This document shows positions 34,375 through 42,031 of a stretch of 64,000 bases of DNA, piece by piece. The position numbers and the translations under genes were made by a program. The notes under the pieces are model-generated. The model had not been told where the DNA came from. It did not search any database and saw only the letters and a program-made list of their open reading frames with translations. Source of the DNA: an uncultured Lachnospiraceae bacterium. Its GTDB lineage: Bacteria > Bacillota > Clostridia > Lachnospirales > Lachnospiraceae. The DNA is taken from assembly GCA_910584205.1 (NCBI GenBank), contig CAJUAA010000020.1, positions 1-64,000 of the forward strand, in the 5' to 3' direction. The first letter of the stretch is position 1. Every line of letters starts with the position of its first letter.

Positions 34375-34481
34375 TGTTTTCCCTCCAGGAGAATTTCTGT
34401 GAACTGATAAAACAGTGGTTGCGGTATTATGGCAGAAGATCCCATTCTCAATTATAAGAATACACGAAAACGACAACAAAA

Positions 34482-34501
34482 AACAGACATGTAACAGACA
34501 T
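34482..34501 (+). repeat. Tandem direct repeat upstream of the catabolic operon
   Basis: AACAGACAT occurs twice, at 34482-34490 and 34493-34501, spaced 11 bases (one helical turn) and lying 30-50 bases upstream of the -35. It is a candidate binding site for the divergent AraC-type activator. Confidence 0.5.
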
Positions 34502-34530
34502 ATTTTACAAAAACAGGTCCGACTGGTGCG

Positions 34531-34559
34531 CCGACAACAGGGGAAAAACTATATATAAT
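34531..34559 (+). promoter_or_regulatory. Promoter of the dehydrogenase-transketolase operon
   Basis: CCGACA (34531-34536), 17-base spacer and TATAAT (34554-34559). The -35 is weak and the -10 strong, as at activator-dependent promoters. Confidence 0.6.
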
Positions 34560-34610
34560 AAGTACATATTCGATATATATTCGTCGACAGTAACAAAGGA
34601 GGAATTTGTC

Positions 34611-35687
34611 ATGGGAACTATGAAAACGTTGTGCGGCGTCCGGGTGGGCAATATGAAGGATCCGAATCCTGAGACCCGCGGGCTCGTGGATTTTCGGGAA
34701 CTGCCCTTTCCGGATCAGCTGGGGCCTCAGGAAGTGAAAATCAAGGTTGCATACTGCGCCATCTGCGGATCGGACCCTCACTGTGTGGACGGCTGTTTCG
34801 GACAGCCCAAAGGTTCCACGGAGCCGATTCCGCTGGGACATGAAATCTCCGGTGTGATCGTGGAACTGGGATCGGATGCCCACCACAAAGGGCTGAAGGT
34901 CGGTGACCGTGTGGGCGGCAATTTTCTCAGATTCTGCGGAGGATGCTACAACTGTTCCTCGGGAAAACAGCAGTTTTGTACGAATGTGACGCACAATGCG
35001 CCGGGGTTTGCGCCCTATATAATCTGGCATGAGGATCAGGTATACAGGCTTCCGGACAGTGTGGGACTGAAGGAAGGGTGCCTTCTGGAGCCTCTGTCCA
35101 TCATTGTGCGTATGATGGACAAATGCGGTGTGAAGGCGGGGAATACCGTGCTGGTCAACGGAGGAGGCCCCATCGGCCTGCTGGCGGTCCACGTTCTGTC
35201 CATGTACGGCGCCGCAAAACTGACGCTCAGCGAACCGATCGCGGACCGGAGGGCGCTGGCAGAGGAACTTGGCGCGGAATTTACCATCGACCCGGTCCAT
35301 GAAGACCTGATCCGGCGGGCAGAGGAGATTACGGAAGGCCACGGTTACGATATCGTTCTGGACTGCTCGGGCTTTGCGCCGTCCTGTCCCACGCTTCCCG
35401 AGGTGGCTGCCTGCGGCGGCACGCTGATCTACGGAGCGCAGTATCCGAACGAGTATGAGATGCCGTTCAACATATCCAGATACTGTTATTTTAAAGAACT
35501 GACCATCAGCGGGGTGTATGTTGCGCCTTACGCCTATCCGAGAGCGGTCAATCTGCTTCCGAAACTGAACCTGACATGTCTGACGCAGAAGGTGTTCGAG
35601 CTGGAAGACGCGGTGGAAGCATTTCAGGAACAGCTTACCGGAAAATACCCGAAGATCCTGATCCGGTGCAATCCTGATCTGGAATAA
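34611..35687 (+). CDS. Zinc-dependent alcohol/polyol dehydrogenase (MDR family), first copy
   Basis: A 358-residue medium-chain dehydrogenase. Catalytic zinc ligands lie in CAICGSDPH and LGHE; the structural zinc loop is CGGCYNCSSGKQQFC; the coenzyme fold shows NGGGPIGLLAV followed by an acidic residue, favouring NAD. Proteins of this type oxidise secondary alcohol groups of polyols or sugars. ATG 34611 follows AAAGGAGG. It is the first gene of an operon with a split transketolase, a symporter and a second dehydrogenase; the true substrate is unknown. Confidence 0.92.
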   Translation: MGTMKTLCGVRVGNMKDPNPETRGLVDFRELPFPDQLGPQEVKIKVAYCAICGSDPHCVDGCFGQPKGSTEPIPLGHEISGVIVELGSDAHHKGLKVGDRVGGNFLRFCGGCYNCSSGKQQFCTNVTHNAPGFAPYIIWHEDQVYRLPDSVGLKEGCLLEPLSIIVRMMDKCGVKAGNTVLVNGGGPIGLLAVHVLSMYGAAKLTLSEPIADRRALAEELGAEFTIDPVHEDLIRRAEEITEGHGYDIVLDCSGFAPSCPTLPEVAACGGTLIYGAQYPNEYEMPFNISRYCYFKELTISGVYVAPYAYPRAVNLLPKLNLTCLTQKVFELEDAVEAFQEQLTGKYPKILIRCNPDLE

Positions 35688-35713
35688 ATAAATACTGTAA
35701 CAGGAGGAAAGAG

Positions 35714-36565
35714 ATGGCAGAGAAGCAGGAAGTATTACGTTTGGAAAACCTCGCATATGAGATGCGGAAAAAACTGATCAATCTGTGCGGGGTGTATGAA
35801 GGTTCTGTACATATCGGAGGAGATTTGTCCATGACGGATCTTTTGATCGGCCTGTTCCACCATGGCCTGAATGTGGACCCGGACAACATTCAGAATCCGA
35901 ACAGAGACCGCTTCATATTGAGTAAGGGACACGGCGCGGTATGCATGTACATTGCCATGGCCATGAGAGGTTTTTTTGACTATGACGAGATCGTGAGAAC
36001 CTACGGAAAACTGGACAGCGCCTACGGCATGCATCCGTGCAAGGTGCAGCTCCCGGGTGTGGAATGTTCCTCCGGGTCGCTGGGGCAGGGACTGGCCATG
36101 GCGGTGGGCATGGCGATTTCGGCGAAAGTAAAGGGCGAAGCCCATCGGGTGGTATGTATGCTGGGCGACGGCGAGACCTGTGAGGGATCGGTATGGGAAG
36201 CGGCCATGAGCGGGCGTTCCTATGAGCTGGGAAATCTGGTGGCAGTCATCGACCGCAACTGCCAGATGATGTGCTCTTACACCGAGGAGATCACGGTGCT
36301 GGATCCTTATGCGGATAAATGGAAAGCTTTTGGCTGGAATGTGCTGGAGATCGACGGGCATGACATGAACGCCATCGTGGATGCGCTGGACAGCCTTCCG
36401 CCGACGTCTTCTGCAAGGCCCACCGCCATCATTGCCCACACCACCAAGGGAAAAGGCGTCAGCTTTATGGAACGGGTGGTCGGCTGGCATGCGGGCAGCC
36501 TGAATGAAGAAGATTTTAAACAGGCGCTTACAGAGCTTGCGGCAAATTACGGAAGGGAGGAATAA
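35714..36565 (+). CDS. Transketolase N-terminal subunit
   Basis: The 283-residue product is the thiamine-diphosphate-binding half: FILSKGHGAVCMYIAM, GSLGQGLAMAVGMA, LGDGETCEGSVWEAAM (the GDG-x(n)-N-type ThDP/magnesium motif, continuing VAVIDRN), and HTTKGKGVSFME. The C-terminal half is encoded by the next gene, starting three bases after this stop. Split transketolases occur in many Firmicutes and serve special pathways as well as the pentose phosphate pathway. Here the pair is in a catabolic operon, so a specialised two-carbon transfer is likely. Confidence 0.95.
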   Translation: MAEKQEVLRLENLAYEMRKKLINLCGVYEGSVHIGGDLSMTDLLIGLFHHGLNVDPDNIQNPNRDRFILSKGHGAVCMYIAMAMRGFFDYDEIVRTYGKLDSAYGMHPCKVQLPGVECSSGSLGQGLAMAVGMAISAKVKGEAHRVVCMLGDGETCEGSVWEAAMSGRSYELGNLVAVIDRNCQMMCSYTEEITVLDPYADKWKAFGWNVLEIDGHDMNAIVDALDSLPPTSSARPTAIIAHTTKGKGVSFMERVVGWHAGSLNEEDFKQALTELAANYGREE

Positions 36566-36568
36566 GAG

Positions 36569-37519
36569 TTGGCTGGTTCGTTTAATTTTGGAGAATGGAT
36601 CTCTGCCAGGAGCGTGATTGGTGATACTCTTTGCGAGATTGGGGAGAAAAATGAGAAGCTGTTCGTGTGTACGCCGGATGTGGGCATGAACCTGAAAGGC
36701 TTCCGCCAGAAATTTCCGGAGCGGTATATTGACGTGGGGATTGCGGAGCAGAACTGCGTAGGCGTGGCGGCAGGGCTGGCTCTGGCAGGAAATATTCCGG
36801 TTATCATGGGGATGCTTCCGTTCCTTTCCATGAGGGCGTGCGAGCAGGTGCGTACGGCGGTGTGCTATCAGAATCTGCCGGTCCGCATAATCGGTACCGG
36901 CGGCGGACTGACTTCCGGCGGCGGTTCCACCCACAACGCCATGGAAGACCTGGCAATTGTCAAATCCATGGTCAACATGACGGCGCTGTCCATCTGCGAC
37001 CCGAATATGATCCGGGATATCCTGAATCTGTCCATGGATTATCCGGGTCCCATGTACATCCGGCTGGCCCAGGGGAAGAAAGACCGCCAGCTGTATGAGC
37101 CGGGAACGATCGAGTTTTCCATCGGCGGCAGCGTGACCGTAAGAGACGGAAAGGACGTGACCATCATCGCCCACGGCGAGATGGTGGGAGAAGCGCTGGA
37201 TGCGGCGGAAGAGCTGAAGGAAGAGGGGATTGACGTGCGGGTGATCGATATGTATACGATCAAGCCCTTTGACCGGGAAACCGTGAAAAAGGCGGTAGAG
37301 GAGACCGGGAAAATCATCGTATGGGAAGACCATCTGATGAGCGGCGGCCTTGCCAGCTCCATCGCGGATTATTTCGTGGATGAGGAGATCCGTCCCGCGT
37401 CTTTCCGGCGCTTTGGTATCCCGCAGGTCTACGCAGGCTTTGGAAGCGGCGAAGAGCTTCGACGGAAATATGGATACGCAAAGGAACATGTAATGGAAGC
37501 GATTCGTAAAATGGTATAA
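36569..37519 (+). CDS. Transketolase C-terminal subunit
   Basis: The 316-residue product completes the transketolase: pyrimidine-binding domain with YIDVGIAEQNCVGVAAGLA (the catalytic Glu lies in IAEQN), GGGLTSGGGSTHNAMEDLAI and the C-terminal domain with VRVIDMYTIKPFD. The start is TTG 36569, eight bases after a GGGAGG site; no better start is seen. It is coupled tightly to the N-subunit gene. Confidence 0.94.
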   Translation: MAGSFNFGEWISARSVIGDTLCEIGEKNEKLFVCTPDVGMNLKGFRQKFPERYIDVGIAEQNCVGVAAGLALAGNIPVIMGMLPFLSMRACEQVRTAVCYQNLPVRIIGTGGGLTSGGGSTHNAMEDLAIVKSMVNMTALSICDPNMIRDILNLSMDYPGPMYIRLAQGKKDRQLYEPGTIEFSIGGSVTVRDGKDVTIIAHGEMVGEALDAAEELKEEGIDVRVIDMYTIKPFDRETVKKAVEETGKIIVWEDHLMSGGLASSIADYFVDEEIRPASFRRFGIPQVYAGFGSGEELRRKYGYAKEHVMEAIRKMV

Positions 37520-37535
37520 TGTCACCAACCGGAGC

Positions 37536-37574
37536 GAAGCGGAGGCCGATGCCCTGCCGGGCATCGGCGCGCTT
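37536..37574 (+). other. Long intercistronic hairpin inside the catabolic operon
   Basis: CCGATGCCC (37546-37554), loop TGCC, GGGCATCGG (37559-37567), enclosed by an outer GAAGCG (37536-37541) and CGCTTC (37569-37574). No T-run follows. It may stabilise the transketolase part of the message or lower transporter expression. Confidence 0.5.
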
Positions 37575-37615
37575 CCCTGTGATCCGGTGGATTTTGGAAT
37601 CCAGGAGGGGGAAAG

Positions 37616-39001
37616 ATGAATTCAACACAGCAGACAAAAACAGATGAATATACGAAACTGAATTTTGGCCGGAAAGTCGGATATGCCTGCGGCGATTTTG
37701 CCTGCAACATGAGCTGGTCGCTGATCGGCTCCTATCTGGTATTCTTCCTGACGGATGTGGCGCTGATCAACGCCACGGTGGTCGGAGCTTTGATCTTTAT
37801 CTCGAAATTCTGGGATGCGGTCAACGATCCGGTCGTAGGCTCTCTGGCGGATAAAACCCATTCCAGATGGGGACGCTACCGTCCCTGGGTGATCTTTGCG
37901 TTTGTGCCCATGCTGATCTTCAATGTCCTGACGTTCACGACCAATCTGAGCTGGTCCGAAGGATTCCGGACATTCTGGGGACTGGGCATGTATTTTATCC
38001 TTGTACTCCTGTACACCATGGTCAATGTGACGTATTCCGCCATGCCGGCCATGATGACCAGAGATACGGAAACAAGAAGCGCGCTTTCCAGCTATCGTAT
38101 GACCGGCGCTTTTCTGGCCATGACGATCCTGTCGGCCCTGACGCTTCGGATCGTCAATGCCACCGGCGGCGGCGCGGTCGGCTACCAGAGGGCGGCCCTG
38201 ATCTTCTCGCTGCTGGCGGCGCCGTTCTTCCTGATCACGATTTTCTCTACGAAGGAGATCGTACAGGTGGACGACAGCCAGGGAGAGAAAGTGTCCTTTG
38301 TTTCACAGTTTAAGGTCCTGGCGGGCAACTGGCCGGTGATCCAGATCGCCATCGCCTATCTGGCGTGGGGCATCATCCAGGGCGGTATGACGTTCCGTCT
38401 GTATTTCTGTACCTATAATGCGGGAGATGAACTTCTGTACGCCAATACGCAGACGCTGTGGTCTGTCTGTGGCATGATCGGCGCATTTTCCGTCAGCATG
38501 CTGGTGACGAAGGTAAAGAACAAGGGAACACTGGGAGGGGCAGCCTTCACAGTCATCGCCGTTTCCAATATTCTCTGCTTCTTTATACCGGTTACCGGCG
38601 GCACCGGACGGGCATTGTATTATGTACTGCAGGCCCTCTGCGGACTGGGAAGCGGCATGATGCTGGGAAATGTGTTCGGAATGATGCCGGATACGGCGGA
38701 ATATACCTATCACAGATACGGCGTATACTGTGCGGGGTTCATATCGACGATCATCAATTTCATGCTGAAGGTAGGACAGGCTATATCCATCGCAGGCGCT
38801 GCGGCGATCCTGGACAAAGTCGGCTATGTGGCGGGCGGCCAGCAGTCAGAAACGGTGCTTTTTACGATGAATTTCGGGTCTCATCTGTTTGTGGGAATCT
38901 GTTCCATCGTAGCTGCCGTCGCCCTGTTTGCGTATAAGCTGGATAAGGCTTCTTATGAAAATATCGTGAAGGAACTGAGAGAACGCGGAATGGCGAATTA
39001 G
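37616..39001 (+). CDS. GPH-type sugar:cation symporter (MFS superfamily)
   Basis: The 461-residue integral membrane protein has about twelve helices and the glycoside-pentoside-hexuronide (GPH) hallmarks: LNFGRKVGYACGDFACN at the N-terminus, FWDAVNDPVVGSLADKT followed by SRWGRYRPW, and LGMMLGNVFGMMPDTAEYTYHRYG (read through GMMPDTAEY). This family imports oligosaccharides, glycosides, pentosides or hexuronides with Na+ or H+. It is the obvious importer for the pathway formed by its neighbours. ATG 37616 follows GGAGGGGG. Confidence 0.93.
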   Translation: MNSTQQTKTDEYTKLNFGRKVGYACGDFACNMSWSLIGSYLVFFLTDVALINATVVGALIFISKFWDAVNDPVVGSLADKTHSRWGRYRPWVIFAFVPMLIFNVLTFTTNLSWSEGFRTFWGLGMYFILVLLYTMVNVTYSAMPAMMTRDTETRSALSSYRMTGAFLAMTILSALTLRIVNATGGGAVGYQRAALIFSLLAAPFFLITIFSTKEIVQVDDSQGEKVSFVSQFKVLAGNWPVIQIAIAYLAWGIIQGGMTFRLYFCTYNAGDELLYANTQTLWSVCGMIGAFSVSMLVTKVKNKGTLGGAAFTVIAVSNILCFFIPVTGGTGRALYYVLQALCGLGSGMMLGNVFGMMPDTAEYTYHRYGVYCAGFISTIINFMLKVGQAISIAGAAAILDKVGYVAGGQQSETVLFTMNFGSHLFVGICSIVAAVALFAYKLDKASYENIVKELRERGMAN

Positions 39002-39015
39002 TGGAGGATATTGAT

Positions 39016-40038
39016 ATGGCGACAATGAAACAATTATGGTGGACGGACTGGAACCAGATCGAACTGAAGGATGTGGAGATTCCGGATGTGAAGCCCAACG
39101 AAGTAAAAGTAAAAGTGGCGTATGCGGCTCTGTGCGCGACGGACGTACATCAGGTGACCATGGGGGTCATGAATTCGAAGCCGCCCGCGCCTCTGGGGCA
39201 TGAAGCGTCCGGGACGATCGTGGAGATCGGAGCCGAGGCGGCGAAGGCCGGTTACAAAGTGGGAGACAAGGTTACGCTTTTCCCGGTGTCCCACTGCGGA
39301 GAGTGCGAGTGGTGTAAAAAAGGGATGGAGCAGTACTGCATCAATTCCAAAGGAACGGGTGCGTTTGCGGAATACATCGTTACCGATGTGAAGACGATCT
39401 ATAAGCTTCCGGATGATGCGGATCTGAAGGAATACGCGATCGTCGAACCGACAAACTGCTGTCTGCGCGCCATGGATCTGGCGCCGATTCGTCACGGAGC
39501 AACCGTATGTGTGGCCGGTGTGGGCGGCATTGGTTCCATTATGCTGAACCAGATCCTGTTATCCGGGGCAGCCCGCATCACGGTTATTGAACCCGTGGAG
39601 GAAAAACGCAGGATGGCTCTGGAGATGGGAGCGGAATATGTGATCGATCCATTCCATGAAGATACCGTGGCGCGCGCCATGGAGATTACGGACGGAACCG
39701 GCTTTGACTATGTATTTGAGATGTCCGGTTCGCCAAAGGCCGCTGAGACGCCGCTGAAGATTCTGGCGCGCTGCGGAACCGCCGTATATTTTGCGGTATT
39801 TCCGCCGACCTATGAGATGCCGCTGAACCTTCATGATCTGTATATGAAGGAAGGCCGTATCCAGACGGTATTTACCAATACGGCGATCATGCCGCGGGCG
39901 ATCAGAATGATCCGGCGGATGCAGACGGACAGGATCATCCAGAAGATCATGCCGCTCAGTCAGGCGGTAGAGAGTTTTGAAGTGTTCCATACGTCAAAAT
40001 ATCCCAAGATCCTGCTGGACTGCAGCAGGCCGGAATAG
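39016..40038 (+). CDS. Zinc-dependent alcohol/polyol dehydrogenase (MDR family), second copy
   Basis: A 340-residue paralogue of the dehydrogenase at 34611. Catalytic zinc motif ALCATDVH and LGHE; structural zinc loop CGECEWCKKGMEQYC; coenzyme-binding GVGGIGS with Glu following (VIEP), favouring NAD. The conserved block (YEMPLNLHDLY versus YEMPFNISRYC) shows that the two copies share a specialised subfamily. ATG 39016 with GGAGG eight bases before is chosen over GTG 39001. It closes the operon ahead of a strong terminator. Two dehydrogenases suggest two successive oxidations or an oxidation-reduction (epimerising) pair. Confidence 0.92.
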   Translation: MATMKQLWWTDWNQIELKDVEIPDVKPNEVKVKVAYAALCATDVHQVTMGVMNSKPPAPLGHEASGTIVEIGAEAAKAGYKVGDKVTLFPVSHCGECEWCKKGMEQYCINSKGTGAFAEYIVTDVKTIYKLPDDADLKEYAIVEPTNCCLRAMDLAPIRHGATVCVAGVGGIGSIMLNQILLSGAARITVIEPVEEKRRMALEMGAEYVIDPFHEDTVARAMEITDGTGFDYVFEMSGSPKAAETPLKILARCGTAVYFAVFPPTYEMPLNLHDLYMKEGRIQTVFTNTAIMPRAIRMIRRMQTDRIIQKIMPLSQAVESFEVFHTSKYPKILLDCSRPE

Positions 40039-40060
40039 GATTGTAGTTGTATCATGAAAA

Positions 40061-40103
40061 AATGCCGTGCATAAAGCCGATGGCTGCACGGCATTTTTAT
40101 TTC
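40061..40103 (+). terminator. Intrinsic terminator of the catabolic operon
   Basis: AATGCCGTGC (40061-40070) pairs with GCACGGCATT (40086-40095), followed by TTTATTT. Confidence 0.9.
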
Positions 40104-40113
40104 TCATTTCACT

Positions 40114-40140
40114 TATGGAGCAGGGAGAATTCGCCGATAT
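40114..40140 (+). promoter_or_regulatory. Sigma-D (flagellar/chemotaxis) promoter
   Basis: GCCGATAT (40133-40140) is a perfect match to the sigma-D -10 element; a partial -35 (TATG for TAAA) lies 15 bases upstream (40114-40117). It precedes a chemoreceptor gene, the expected type of target. Confidence 0.7.
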
Positions 40141-40215
40141 AAACTCCAGAATACTGTGCGGAAAAACATTTTTTTAAATCGGCAGTTAGAGATCACAAAA
40201 AAGGAGACAAGAGGT

Positions 40216-41910
40216 ATGATTAACTACATACGAAATTTAAAAATCAGATTAAAACTCTATATCCTGATAGGAGTTGCACTGGCCGGCATGCTGATCATCG
40301 GCGGTATGTCCTTCTTTCTTATGGGCCGGATGAATGATATGGCGAGTGATATTTCGACAAGCTGGCTTCCAAGTATTGACACGGCAAGGGAACTGGCCAA
40401 TACGCTTTCCAATATCCGTCTGAATGAACTGGGATATCTGACCGCCGTTTCTGATGAGGTAGAAGCATCCAGTCTTCAGTATCTGCAGAAAGAAAAGGAA
40501 GATATGGATGCCCTTTTAGTCACATATAAGGGCTTGATTGACGAAGAAGAGAATGGTTTCTATGATCATGCAATGAATCTCTGGACTCAGTACAGGAAAG
40601 CAGATGAAGAAATCCTGGAGCTGGCCGGACAGGGCCGTACGGAAGAGGCCCGTGCGGTTCTGGAAGGCGAATGCGTAGAACTTTATAATTCCTTAAACAG
40701 TGCTTTTCAGGATATTATTACTTACAATACGGAAGGCAGTGACGCTGCAACGGAGGAAAGTTTTTTCCTTTACAGGACTGCCGTCGGCCTTATGGCAGCA
40801 GTGATCCTTGCGATCATTGTTGTGGGCGTCTTTTTCTCATTTGTGATTGTACGCCTGATTAAGATGCCTGTTTCCGAGATCGAGAATGCCGCTGTAAAAA
40901 TGGCGGAGGGTGACCTGGATGTGGAGATTTCCTATACCTCCAGGGATGAACTGGGTGTGCTTGCCGAACAGGTACGAAGACTGATCCGTAAGCTTCAGGT
41001 GATTATCGACGATGAGAATAAATTCCTTGCCAAAATGGCGGCCGGAGATTTTACAGTGGATACGGTCTGTGAGGAAGCCTATACGGGAAACTTCCATCCG
41101 CTGCTTGTGTCGTTCCGGGGCATTGCAGAAAAGCTCAATGATACCATGCTGCAGATCAGCCAGAGCGCGGCTCAGGTTGCAGGCGGGTCGGATCAGGTAT
41201 CCAGCGGCGCCCAGGCTCTTTCTCAGGGAGCAACCGAGCAGGCAAGTTCTGTGCAGGAACTGGCTGCCGCCATTAATGATATTTCCAGCAAGGTGAACCA
41301 GAATGCGGAAAATGCACGGCAGGCCAATGCCGTGGCCGACAGCGTCAGCATGGAAATGAACGAGAGCAACGAAAAAATGCAGCAGATGATATGTGCAATG
41401 GGTGAGATCAGCAACTGTTCCGGCGACATCAGCAAAATCATCAAGACTATTGAGGATATTGCGTTCCAGACCAATATTCTTGCGCTGAACGCTGCCGTAG
41501 AAGCTGCCCGCGCAGGCGCTGCCGGAAAGGGATTCGCCGTAGTGGCGGATGAAGTCCGCAATCTGGCAGGCAAAAGTGCAGAGGCTTCCAAGAATACATC
41601 TGCTTTGATTGAAAATTCATTGAAGGCTGTGGAAAATGGAACGCAGATTGCCGATGAGACCGCGCATTCGCTGCTTCAGGCAGTCAATAAGGTAAATGAA
41701 ATGACAGGCATTATTGGGGAGATTTCAGATGCCAGCAGCAACCAGGCGGATTCCATCTCTCAGATTACCACGGGAATTGACCAGATTTCCAGTGTGGTAC
41801 AGACAAACTCGGCGACGGCCGAACAAAGTGCGGCTGCAAGTGAGGAATTGTCCAGCCAGTCGCAGATTATGAAGAGTCTTGTGGAACGGTTTCAACTGAA
41901 GCGCAGTTAG
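40216..41910 (+). CDS. Methyl-accepting chemotaxis protein
   Basis: The 564-residue receptor has an N-terminal membrane helix (about 13-35), an extracytoplasmic four-helix-bundle sensor (about 36-190), a second helix (about 195-218), a HAMP region and a long cytoplasmic coiled coil with the highly conserved hairpin EDIAFQTNILALNAAVEAARAG.GKGFAVVADEVRNLA, which contacts CheA and CheW. ATG 40216 with AAGGAGAC upstream is chosen over an earlier GTG. A sigma-D promoter lies 80 bases upstream. The ligand is unknown; the preceding sugar operon is separated by a terminator, so a link to it is only a suggestion. Confidence 0.94.
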   Translation: MINYIRNLKIRLKLYILIGVALAGMLIIGGMSFFLMGRMNDMASDISTSWLPSIDTARELANTLSNIRLNELGYLTAVSDEVEASSLQYLQKEKEDMDALLVTYKGLIDEEENGFYDHAMNLWTQYRKADEEILELAGQGRTEEARAVLEGECVELYNSLNSAFQDIITYNTEGSDAATEESFFLYRTAVGLMAAVILAIIVVGVFFSFVIVRLIKMPVSEIENAAVKMAEGDLDVEISYTSRDELGVLAEQVRRLIRKLQVIIDDENKFLAKMAAGDFTVDTVCEEAYTGNFHPLLVSFRGIAEKLNDTMLQISQSAAQVAGGSDQVSSGAQALSQGATEQASSVQELAAAINDISSKVNQNAENARQANAVADSVSMEMNESNEKMQQMICAMGEISNCSGDISKIIKTIEDIAFQTNILALNAAVEAARAGAAGKGFAVVADEVRNLAGKSAEASKNTSALIENSLKAVENGTQIADETAHSLLQAVNKVNEMTGIIGEISDASSNQADSISQITTGIDQISSVVQTNSATAEQSAAASEELSSQSQIMKSLVERFQLKRS

Positions 41911-41954
41911 TCGCCGGGGTTACCGCTTCCGCAAAACCCGGTCTTCTGGAAAAG

Positions 41955-41993
41955 AAGCCCGCCGGATCGCATGTTATGATCCGGCGGGCTTTT
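41955..41993 (+). terminator. Intrinsic terminator of the chemoreceptor gene
   Basis: AAGCCCGCCGGATC (41955-41968) pairs perfectly with GATCCGGCGGGCTT (41978-41991), followed by TT. The A-run before the stem could also serve the convergent gene. Confidence 0.9.
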
Positions 41994-42031
41994 CCTGTCT
42001 GGGTTTTCGCAGAACCGGGAGGAGCCTGCGT

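Noticed and set aside
34611..40038. Known apiose or sulfoquinovose transketolase pathway
   Set aside because: The kinase and isomerase genes these pathways need are absent, and there are two dehydrogenases instead.
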